Below the pieces are notes generated by a model. It saw only the letters and a program-made list of their open reading frames with translations. It was not told where the DNA came from and did no database searches. A program made the translations under genes and the position numbers. From assembly GCF_000988165.1 (NCBI RefSeq), contig NW_020169322.1, positions 1 through 51,353 of the forward strand: a stretch of DNA of 51,353 bases, written 5' to 3'. How positions within the stretch are numbered: the stretch's first letter is position 1; each line of letters opens with the position of its first letter. The DNA comes from Vairimorpha ceranae (taxonomy: Eukaryota > Microsporidia > Nosematidae). Below are positions 38,778 through 46,456 of this stretch, in pieces.

Positions 38778-39457
38778 ATGTGTAATGTTTTGTTAGCAGG
38801 TAAGTGGAAAAAAATATAATTTTAGGATGTGGTGGCACAGGAGTAGAAATACTAAAACTTCTTTCTATAACCAATTTAAAATACAACATAACCCTTATTG
38901 ATAAAGATATAATAGAATTAAGTAATCTTAACAGGTTATTTCCCTTTACATCTAAGGATATAGGTTGCTATAAAGCAAGTGTATTATCTAAAATTTATAA
39001 TACTAAATATATTGTTAAAGACATCCTTACGCTAGATAGTGTTAGTAATTATGATATGATTATAATTGCTGTAGATAATTTACCTTGTAGGATGCATTTA
39101 AATTATTTATATAAAATAGAAGGAAAGGGACTTCTTATAGATTGTGGGGTTAGTAAAAATATGTGCCACGTATTTAAAATGGATAGAAATTCATTTTGTC
39201 TCTATTGTATGAAAGAAATGTATGAAACAGAGACAGGTGAAGGAGTTTCTTGTTCTAAACAAGCTGAAATAGAAATATATATTCGTCCTTCCGTTTGTTA
39301 TATAAATTCTATTTGTGCTTCACTCGTCATGTTAATTATTACAGATTCCTTAAATAATTATTACGTTTACAACGGTACGGAAGGAATATTTTTATCAAAA
39401 ATGAGAATTGAGAAAGATGTTTTTTGTATTTTATGCAGTAAAAATTTTATTTATTAA
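38778..39457 (+). CDS. Minimal E1/ThiF-like ubiquitin-like activating protein (spliced)
   Basis: Coding sequence is 38778-38799 joined to 38826-39457, giving 217 residues. Splicing yields a proper N-terminus (MCNVLLAGCGGTGVEILK) with the nucleotide-binding G8-x-G10-G11-x-G13 loop. Further E1 features are LIDKDIIELSNLNRLF (31-46) with Asp33/Asp35 and Arg44, Lys57, AVDNLPCR (89-96), and two CxxC zinc pairs (Cys132/Cys135 and Cys208/Cys211). There is no inserted catalytic-cysteine domain as in UBA2/UBA3, so it resembles MoeB/UBA4/UBA5-size adenylating proteins. Cys150 (GVSCSKQ) is the only cysteine in a plausible position for thioester chemistry. TCCCTAA directly precedes the ATG. Confidence 0.8.
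38800..38825 (+). other. 26-base spliceosomal intron
   Basis: The intron begins GTAAGT and ends TATAATTTTAG, matching the microsporidian pattern in which the branch-site-like TAAT sits next to the 3' splice site. It lies 22 bases into the coding sequence. Unspliced, the ATG frame meets TAA within the intron; spliced, it restores the conserved E1 beta strand and glycine loop. Confidence 0.85.
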
Positions 39458-39514
39458 ATATTTTAATTGTTTGTTTGTTAGCAAACAAATTACTCTAGAC
39501 TAAAAATATGTATT

Positions 39515-39757
39515 TTATTTATTACATTCATCAATCCACTCTGAATAAATGTCTATAGGATTAGTAAGATTATTTGCTTCACATCTAAATTGTGCTTGAC
39601 ACACAGTACAAATTGCATATCCTTTAGACTGGTGTTTAATAACTTTACATTGCACAACAGAATCTTGATTACATTTAGGACAAGCAAATCTTTTTTCTAA
39701 TGGTAAAATAGTTCTAGGTTTCTTAATTTTTGCCCTTCTTACTTTTTTTCTTCCCAT
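39515..39757 (-). CDS. ELF1: Transcription elongation factor ELF1
   Basis: An 80-residue protein matching the Elf1/ELOF1 family: a basic N-terminus (MGRKKVRRAKIKK), then a zinc ribbon with Cys26, Cys29, Cys50 and Cys53 inside FACPKCN and CTVCQAQF, and a C-terminal PIDIYSEWIDEC motif (LT-PIDVY-DWID in other eukaryotes). Elf1 binds RNA polymerase II during elongation and supports chromatin passage. All four metal ligands are present. The CCCCC motif lies directly before the ATG, in the 30-base spacer shared with RRP41. Confidence 0.97.
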   Translation of the reverse strand: MGRKKVRRAKIKKPRTILPLEKRFACPKCNQDSVVQCKVIKHQSKGYAICTVCQAQFRCEANNLTNPIDIYSEWIDECNK

Positions 39758-39787
39758 AGGGGGTAGAAATTTCTACCCATAAATTTA
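39758..39787. promoter_or_regulatory. 30-bp bidirectional promoter with 18-bp palindrome
   Basis: The whole spacer between the divergent ELF1 and RRP41 ATGs is 30 bases and contains the perfect palindrome GGGTAGAAATTTCTACCC at 39761-39778. Each half supplies a CTACCC start-proximal motif in the correct orientation for one of the two genes. Confidence 0.8.
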
Positions 39788-40396
39788 ATGGTGATTACAT
39801 TTCAAGATAATATTAAACTTAGAGGAGATAATAAAAATACTTTTTTTAGAGAGGATGGAAGATTTAAAAATGAAATTAGAAGATTTATTATTAAAAGTGA
39901 ATTTCCGTATACATCACTACGTCAAGGAAATTCACATGTACAGGTAAAGATAGATGGACCTAAAGAAGGATCTAAATTATATTTTTACATTACTGGAACC
40001 ACAAATGATACTAAAAGATACTATGAATTATTTTCTATTTTTGATAATATATTACTTTTAGATTCACAACTAGATATTTATGTTAATATTTTAGAAGAAG
40101 ATGGTAGTTTGTTAAGTACTATAGTTAATTGTATAGTATTAAGTATATGTCACAGTAACATTCCATTGAAAGATTTTCCATGCAGTATTACTTATTCAGA
40201 AAAAGGAGTAGATTTATCTGCCAGTGAAGAGGGAAGTGGGAGGGTGACTGTAGTTTACCTTATGAATAGTAAAAAATTGGTGTATTATAAAGCAGAAGGG
40301 AAGATTACCCTTGAAAAATTACAGAATATAGACGAAATGGGGAGAATAGCGATAGAAGAAATTTTTATAAAAATGAAAGAATTTTTAATTAAGTAA
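39788..40396 (+). CDS. SKI6: Exosome RNase PH-like subunit RRP41
   Basis: A 202-residue RNase PH-fold protein. FREDGRFKNEIR at the start corresponds to the (L)R-x-DGR-x-x-ELR motif; then HVQVKIDGPKEGSKLYFYI, SQLDIYVNILEEDGSLLSTI plus VNCIVLSICHSNIPLKDFPC, and the C-terminal RIAIEEIFIKMKEFL. The DIYV-x-I-x-x-DG and VNA-x-x-LA-x-x-x-x-xIP-x-DF pattern is characteristic of Rrp41/Ski6 rather than Rrp42/43/45. In the exosome it pairs with Rrp45 in the core ring for 3'-5' RNA decay. It is about 45 residues shorter than the yeast protein. Confidence 0.88.
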   Translation: MVITFQDNIKLRGDNKNTFFREDGRFKNEIRRFIIKSEFPYTSLRQGNSHVQVKIDGPKEGSKLYFYITGTTNDTKRYYELFSIFDNILLLDSQLDIYVNILEEDGSLLSTIVNCIVLSICHSNIPLKDFPCSITYSEKGVDLSASEEGSGRVTVVYLMNSKKLVYYKAEGKITLEKLQNIDEMGRIAIEEIFIKMKEFLIK

Positions 40397-41540
40397 ATTT
40401 TTAAGAATGTACTAGCACGTGTAATTTGTTAATGAACTTGAATATTGTTAACAATTTTAACGTTTTACTATTTGCTATGTTTTATGTTCTAATAAAATAT
40501 TTTAATATTAATTTTTAGTATAAATTTGCATTTATATAAAGACTATGTTTTATGTAACGTTTTTTAATTTAAACATCTTTAATGTAACTTTTTAAATGAT
40601 ACGAATATCTAAAGACATAAAATTTATTTAGTTATAAAAACATGTTTTAGTACAATTGATAGTAGAACAGATGACAAAAATTATTTGATTATTTAATGCA
40701 AAGAACAATGAAAAGGACATAAACAAATTCCAAATAGACAATTTATTTCAAACATCAACAAGATTTAAAAATTTGTTTTATATGCAGAGATAATTTTTTT
40801 AATTAGAATGGATGTACGTCATTTCGGATTTAAAAAATTTTTATATTGTATGTTACATACAGTTGGATATAAACCAAAATTTGAAAGTTTATTATAAAAT
40901 AATGTGACATTTTCTATTTAATATATTGTATTAAAAAATGGCTGTAATAATAAGATCACAACAAGTGCTTCTTTTTCAATATAATATATCAAAACATATA
41001 ATATTTACGCAAGTGATTAAGAAATTTAAGCTTAGCACTCCAACAATTTACTGAATTTACAATAAAATTAAACTATGGCTCTGTAATAGCCATACTATGA
41101 AAATAAATTATATATTTAGTTTTATAAAATTAAAGTTCCCACAGTCTTAAAAGTCAAAATTAAATTTAAAAAAATTTTAATTGAAGGGCAAGAAAAAATA
41201 AAATAAGTAATAGAAAATTTAACAATCAGTATATTAGATAGCCAAGAGCAGAAGTAGGGAGCATAACTTATAAAAATAAAACTAATAAAATTAATTACAT
41301 TGAAACTAAAAGTATCATTGAACTTTATTAAAACCAAGGTGTTGCTTCCTTGGGCAGGACAGGCTCATAAAAAATTTACCACATAGTAAGTAAAAATAAG
41401 GTAGTTTTTGTTTCCCTTGGATCAAAACTGTTGTAATGTTACATATATATTAGACAGTGGAAAAATTAATATTTCTTTGATTTACAAATACAAGAACAAT
41501 ATTGCACTTTTGCTGTGAAAAAATAATTTATTTTTATTTT
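40397..41540. other. 1.1-kb spacer with a decayed ORF
   Basis: No intact gene. A frame from 40938 encodes MAVIIRSQQVLLFQYNISKH and later VIKKFKLSTPTIY, then a stop, with further in-frame sense (IYNKIKLWL). The piece resembles a helix-turn-helix of a transposase, but no catalytic motif was found downstream. Confidence 0.4.
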
Positions 41541-42230
41541 TCAAGCAACTTTTTGTAAAACACAAATGATAGGTCTACCATGTGCACAAATAAATGGATG
41601 TTTACACAGTCTCATTTCATTTAGCAAATATACCACAAAACATGGTTCAAGTACATCTCCAAATTTTATTGCTTTTCTACATGCATCTCTTTTTCTTTTC
41701 TTTTCATCGCCTTTAAATCTTTCATACAAAATTCTTTCATGCAGTCCATGTTGATCTATTGCATAAATTTCTCTGTCAATTTCAACTAGAATAAATTCAT
41801 TGTTAAAAATTCCAATAAAAGACATAAAAGAAAGATGAATATTTTTAAAAGATCTTTTTCTCAAATATTTTTGACAAGAAATATTTTTCTCTATAAAAGG
41901 TGTTTGTAAAAGTGACCTTGATATATGTTTGGAGAATAAAGACTTAAGAATGCCTTGTATTGTAATACCATACATTTTATTTCGGCATGTAATGTTATGT
42001 ATTGTATAAGTATGTTCTGTGATGTCATACTTTATATGTTTTTTATGTTCCAAGAGTATCTCATAGATTTCAATATCTGATTTAAATAAAATAAATGAAT
42101 ATTTTAAACACTCAATTATTACAATATGCCTAGATATACAAATATCTACGTGTAATATAAGTTTATCGTTTTCTATTGATATGTTAGGCTTTAAACTCAG
42201 TGCAGATATTAAATTATAAAAATATTCCAT
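41541..42230 (-). CDS. Stand-alone MutL-type endonuclease domain, MLH3/PMS1-like
   Basis: A 229-residue protein. Residues 139-170 (FIGIFNNEFILVEIDREIYA followed by IDQHGLHERILYE) hold the MutL endonuclease motif DQH-A-x2-E-x4-E, here with Gly for Ala. Residues 183-192 are ACRKAIKFGD and 212-220 are PFICAHGRP, the other two active-site motifs, closest to MLH3. The N-terminal GHKL ATPase is absent, and only 12 residues separate the DQH and ACR motifs, where other MutL proteins have a regulatory subdomain of over 100 residues. Residues 1-130 are beta-rich and unrecognised. No CCC motif. Only ~385 bases lie upstream before the next gene, too little for a lost ATPase. Confidence 0.8.
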   Translation of the reverse strand: MEYFYNLISALSLKPNISIENDKLILHVDICISRHIVIIECLKYSFILFKSDIEIYEILLEHKKHIKYDITEHTYTIHNITCRNKMYGITIQGILKSLFSKHISRSLLQTPFIEKNISCQKYLRKRSFKNIHLSFMSFIGIFNNEFILVEIDREIYAIDQHGLHERILYERFKGDEKKRKRDACRKAIKFGDVLEPCFVVYLLNEMRLCKHPFICAHGRPIICVLQKVA

Positions 42231-42614
42231 TATGCAAGAAATATTTAATATTTACACATACCATCGTTTATTAATTTTATAACCATTTATAACGAAATTT
42301 ACTTAATTCTGTTTTGAAATAGAAAATACAAGCTATCGCAGTAAATAAAAAATTGACTTGTTAGTACAATCTTGGTCAAGATTTGAATGTTTTTGTATTA
42401 AAAAAACTTACTATTTAAATTAAATAATTTACATTTACATATAATATTAATTACAAATTTTCTATTTTTCAATTGAAATTTGTTACTTTACTTTATAAAC
42501 ATTAATATTCAATAAATAAATATTTATGCTTAAATTTACTTGCCTGTTAAAAATGATTTATTTTTATATTTTTTAATTTTAATTAATAAAAAATACTAAA
42601 TTTATTTTTAATTA
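42231..42614. other. AT-rich spacer, nothing recognised
   Basis: Read on both strands specifically for a MutL ATPase remnant; none was seen. No other gene or repeat. Confidence 0.5.
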
Positions 42615-43085
42615 CTAATTTATTAAATCATCATTATTTACATTATGGTATGAATGTAATGGGAAGGTGTTATATTTATTAAGCATCTTAGGCTTTTCTT
42701 GAATGTTATTTTTTGGTATTAATTCACCAAACTTTGTATATGAATGGTGTTTACTAAGTTGTTCATGCTTATCATCTTCTTTATCTAAAAATGAAAGAGG
42801 CGAAGATTTTTTAAACAATTCGTCAAAAAGAGTTAATTCTTTTGAACTCATAAAACTATTTAATGAAGATCTTTGAAATGCCTTAGGAATGCTATTAAGC
42901 TGATGCTCTGAGTTTGGAATAAACACTACAACATTAACTTTTTTAGGTACTGGTTTCTGCTTATTTATATTCTTTTTCATGTCGACAAATTCTTCTGATG
43001 GTCTCGTATACACTTCATGTGTAAAATAAAGGAGACCTATAATTAACACCAAAAGAAATAATGCTACTAAAATTTTATTATTCAT
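42615..43085 (-). CDS. Signal-anchor protein, lineage-specific
   Basis: A 156-residue protein starting at the ATG at 43085; an in-frame TTG two codons earlier is not preferred. Residues 4-22 (KILVALFLLVLIIGLLYFT) form a signal peptide or membrane anchor. The remainder is hydrophilic, rich in Ser, Lys, His and Asn (SSLNSFMSSKELTLFDELF, HEQLSKHHSYTKFGE), probably disordered and facing the lumen or exterior. No domain recognised; no CCC motif before the start. Likely a microsporidia-specific membrane or secreted protein. Confidence 0.65.
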   Translation of the reverse strand: MNNKILVALFLLVLIIGLLYFTHEVYTRPSEEFVDMKKNINKQKPVPKKVNVVVFIPNSEHQLNSIPKAFQRSSLNSFMSSKELTLFDELFKKSSPLSFLDKEDDKHEQLSKHHSYTKFGELIPKNNIQEKPKMLNKYNTFPLHSYHNVNNDDLIN

Positions 43086-43091
43086 ATTCAA

Positions 43092-43719
43092 ATACAGATT
43101 TTTTCTTTAAATGTACGATTAAAACATGTTTCATACTAAAACACTACACTGATATATTTTACAAAAATATAAAATAAGAGAGATACATTGTAGTGCTCAG
43201 TATTCTTAAAATAAGTAAAAAAGAGTTTACTGATATTTTTTGTAATCAAGAGTGTGTCAATCAATAATTATACGTACAGAGATTTTCAATTTTGATTACA
43301 ATTTTACAAAATTTATTTTTTAAACATTTTCTTTTAAAAATTAATTATTTTTTAAATTTTTACTTTATAAAAATTAATTATTTTTTAATAAAAATTACTT
43401 TTAAGCATAAATTTGCAAATAAGAAACAGTAACAAAAAACTTAAACTTAAGTATAAGTTATAGAAAAAATTTAAATGATAAAAGTGATGTATTTTATTAA
43501 ATGTTTATTAAAATAATATTGTAAATTTACCTTAACCATCTTGTGTGTATAAATACGCTATCAATTTAAAATCTTGAGCTTAATTTTTAAATATTTACTT
43601 ATTGGGTACAATCTAGATATATTTCTATTATTTTTTAAGATTATTTAATTATTGTTGTAATTTACAATTGAATTTGATATTTTTAATTGTAAATTAATTT
43701 TTAAATTTTATGCCCCAAA
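43092..43719. other. AT-rich spacer with a short direct repeat
   Basis: No gene. AAAAATTAATTATTTTTTAA occurs twice within about 50 bases near 43335-43395. The right end has GCCCC just before the ZIP gene ATG. Confidence 0.5.
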
Positions 43720-44736
43720 ATGCCAGTTGATATTTTTAACAAATTTGCAAAAGATTATTTTGGTTTAGAAATAATAATTTTTACGCTTTCTTTTGTGTTC
43801 TGTCTTCTACCGAAAGCTATAAAAAAAGTAGATAAACTTTCTAAAATATTTCCTATACTTACACTTGCTTCTGCTGGATTTTTGCTTGCTGTATTGCTTT
43901 TAGACTTTATTCCTCACATGTTTCCACATGAACACGTTGTCTTAAATAATACACCTAGTAAACACACTCACAATGCATCGCAGAATTGTTGTAACCACAC
44001 ACATGCACATGATGATCATGATCAAGCACATTATAATACTATTGTTGGAATGGTGTGTGCTGGGTTATCTCTACTTGGATTGATAGGAATAGATCAATGT
44101 ATAATTAAGCACGATCATTGCGAGGAATCACACGATGAACATTTGCATGATACGCATCATGAACATGTACATCATTTTCATTCAGAAAATATACAACAAT
44201 CTAATATTTGTAATGAATTGGAAAGTAAAGATTTTATAAATCAAGATATAGGATGTTGTAATACAAAAATGTTAAAAAATACAGAGTCTAAAACAAAAGC
44301 TTTGATTTACATTTTTAGTATTTCTATTCATTCATTTTTCGAAGGACTAGCAATGAAAAAAAGCACTTTTACGTCATACGAATTTGGTATTATTTTACAT
44401 AAAATATTAGAGTCATTTGCAATAGGAATGACTCTTTTTAATTCTGCTTTTTCATTTCTTGTATGTTTGTTAATGAACGCTTTTTATTCTTTTCTTACTC
44501 CACTCGGTATGTTTATTTCAAGATATTTTGGCAGTAACTTATTCCAAATAGGAAAAGTTCCTATTTCTGTTATTTTTAATGGTCTTGCTTTAGGTTCTCT
44601 TATGTTTATTGTTTTTTTAGAAATGATTCCTGGTGCTTTTCATAAAAAAGGAAATAAATCACTGAAGATGTTGGGATTAGTGCTAGGATTTGTTTTATCT
44701 GCTTCGTTGATAGTTCTTACCGGACATAGTCATTAA
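43720..44736 (+). CDS. ZIP-family zinc transporter
   Basis: A 338-residue membrane protein of the ZIP (SLC39) family, which imports Zn2+ or Fe2+ into the cytosol. Membrane helices occur near 14-31, 42-62, 106-126 and five more after residue 200. His-rich loops at 68-105 (HTHAHDDHDQAHY) and 129-155 (HDEHLHDTHHEHVHHFH) are metal-binding segments. The signature helices IFSISIHSFFEGLAMK (TM4, HS-x-x-EG) and IILHKILESFAIGMTL (TM5, HK-x-x-E) carry the transport-site His and Glu residues. The C-terminus ends TGHSH, as often in ZIPs. GCCCCAAA directly precedes the ATG. Confidence 0.93.
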   Translation: MPVDIFNKFAKDYFGLEIIIFTLSFVFCLLPKAIKKVDKLSKIFPILTLASAGFLLAVLLLDFIPHMFPHEHVVLNNTPSKHTHNASQNCCNHTHAHDDHDQAHYNTIVGMVCAGLSLLGLIGIDQCIIKHDHCEESHDEHLHDTHHEHVHHFHSENIQQSNICNELESKDFINQDIGCCNTKMLKNTESKTKALIYIFSISIHSFFEGLAMKKSTFTSYEFGIILHKILESFAIGMTLFNSAFSFLVCLLMNAFYSFLTPLGMFISRYFGSNLFQIGKVPISVIFNGLALGSLMFIVFLEMIPGAFHKKGNKSLKMLGLVLGFVLSASLIVLTGHSH

Positions 44737-44739
44737 TAA

Positions 44740-44897
44740 ATTATTCTATAAAAGTAATATATTTTTAGATAATTTATTAATAAATTATTAATAAATAAAT
44801 ATATTTCTGAATAAATTCCATTATATGATTTTATAAAATTAATATATTTCTAGATAAGTTTTATTATATCAAAAAATAAATCTATTTCTAAATATGT
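44740..44897. repeat. Short degenerate direct repeats
   Basis: Three imperfect units of the type ATAAAA-x-TAATATATTTCTAGATAA(G/T) lie between the convergent ZIP and 44888-45217 genes. Copies are diverged and of uneven spacing (about 55-75 bp). Confidence 0.5.
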
Positions 44898-45217
44898 TTA
44901 TTGTACTTTGTTAAAATATCTTCTACTTGACAAAGTAAATCATTTTCATTTTGTACAAGTTCATAAAAAATAGTACAAATGTTTATATCACTAACTTTCT
45001 TTGTTTTTAGAAATCCGTAAAGTAGATTGACAAGGTGTTTATCCTGTGGAAATTTTTTGGCTGCATTTGAATACCCTATATTTTTCAAATAAATGTGCTG
45101 TTCTCTTAAATATGATTTTTTAATTATTTTATCATGTCGTAAAGATTCTCTTTTTAGTAAAATGAGATCATCTTGATCTTTTGAAAATAATTCTTCAATG
45201 TCTTCTTCTTCTTCCAT
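44888..45217 (-). CDS. Small hypothetical protein
   Basis: A 109-residue protein with an acidic N-terminus (MEEEEDIEELF) and a helical body (LREQHIYLKNIGYSNAAKKF, NLLYGFLKTKKVSD). The 'H-x-x-x-x-x-GY' spacing vaguely recalls Yae1-type iron-sulfur adaptor proteins, but their Gly-rich repeats are missing, so no name is given. The start has ACTCCTTT about 20 bases upstream, as for POP5, in place of a strict CCC. Mixed amino-acid composition supports a real gene. Confidence 0.6.
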   Translation of the reverse strand: MEEEEDIEELFSKDQDDLILLKRESLRHDKIIKKSYLREQHIYLKNIGYSNAAKKFPQDKHLVNLLYGFLKTKKVSDINICTIFYELVQNENDLLCQVEDILTKYNKHI

Positions 45218-45689
45218 AGGTTATAAAAAATAAAGGAGTAAGTGTCAATTTTGAAATTTATAGATACAAGCCAAAAGCTAACTTTGAAAATGGTAGAACT
45301 TATAAGAAAAGGAAGAATTTTATAAATTTGCAAAGTTAACAAAATTTTATATAAAATTTTGGATATTTTCACAGACGCATAAGCAAAAAAATATATTTTC
45401 GTATGATTTTTGCATGTAAAGAAAAATTTTGACATTTTAAAGATGTAAACATACTGGCACTGAGATAATAATTAAAATACTTGATTTATGACTTAATAAT
45501 GTATTATTGATCCTAATAAAAAAATTATCAGGTGTATCTTGTTGGAACAAAACATGGGTTATTTATATTAAAATATTTAAAAAAGACAAGTCAAATGTCT
45601 CACAGTACAGAATAATTATTTGAAAACTAAATATCCTGCATATCTAGTTCACTTTAAATTGAATTTTAAAAGAAAGCTTAGTGCACGTA
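45218..45689. other. AT-rich spacer, possible left part of a transposon relic
   Basis: No gene supported. The right part runs into the Merlin-like relic; its 5' half could not be read. Confidence 0.4.
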
Positions 45690-46070
45690 GTAAATATTTA
45701 AATATTATTTTAAAAAAAATGGTTGTTTTTATTCTATCAAAAAAGTGGATGAAAATAAATTTAGAGAGAGAAAATTCATCAGAGGACATCAATTAAATCA
45801 TTTGTAGATTATTTGTGTAGTAAATAGAACGGAGAGATGGTTATATTACAATCTGTAGATAAGTGAGATAAAGAAACATTAACAATATTTTGTATTAATT
45901 ATATTTATAGTACTTCTACAATATATATTGACTGTTGGAAAAGGTATTTCTTATTTCCTTAACATTTTAATTTACATAAAACAATTTATCAGTTTATTTA
46001 TTTTGTATGTACGAGATAGAAACTTTTAGAAATATTATTCAGGAAATTGGAATGCTGTAAAACGTATAAT
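45690..46070 (+). pseudogene. Decayed Merlin/IS1595-type transposase
   Basis: Pieces in order: near 45722-45795 GCFYSIKKVDENKFRERKFI then RGHQ carries the first catalytic Asp in the (V/I)DE-x-x-F-x-x-RK-x-x-RG context that is typical of Merlin transposases; then IICVVNRTERWLYY; near 45912-45950 STSTIYIDCWKRY carries the second Asp (IYTD-x-WK-x-Y in the family); near 46040-46065 GNWNAVKR resembles the IE-x-xW-x-x-x-K region around the third acidic residue. At least two in-frame stops and a frame change make it inactive. Terminal repeats were not found. Confidence 0.7.
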
Positions 46071-46456
46071 TCCTTAAGATATAAAACTTTAAGATTAGTT
46101 TAATATTTATTTATAAAGTGATATTTTTATAAGAATTAAAGAAATACAATTTTATTTACTTATTTAAATTTTTACTCTAATTTGTTTGTTGTGTTGATTT
46201 ACAAAAGTTCTAAACATAATTCCAAGATAGAGAAAGTTATTCACTTTGTCTTAATGTTAAAAACTTTAAAAAATAAAGTTAAACTTTAAAATTTTTAATG
46301 TATCAAAAATACCAAAAATGAACATTTGAGTCATAAATAAATTTTAAAGTTAGATAATTGTATTATTTATCTTTCCATAGTGTATTGTTTTTTACAATCT
46401 CTACATTTAATTTAAAAAAGAACTTTTTATAAATAAACAGATTTTTTTTAAAAAAC
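46071..46456. other. AT-rich spacer upstream of RAT1
   Basis: No gene or RNA seen; no CCC motif near the RAT1 ATG. Confidence 0.5.

Noticed and set aside
38804..39457. E1-like gene starting at GTG (38804)
   Set aside because: GTG starts are not expected here, the CCC-linked ATG lies upstream, and splicing explains the conserved N-terminus.
41122..41337. 71-codon minus-strand frame in the 40.4-41.5 kb spacer
   Set aside because: Composition is Phe/Ile/Ser noise, no start motif, and it overlaps a decayed region on the other strand.
45154..45435. 93-codon minus-strand frame upstream of the 44888-45217 gene
   Set aside because: It overlaps that gene's start, lacks an ATG in a good context and reads as hydrophobic spacer.
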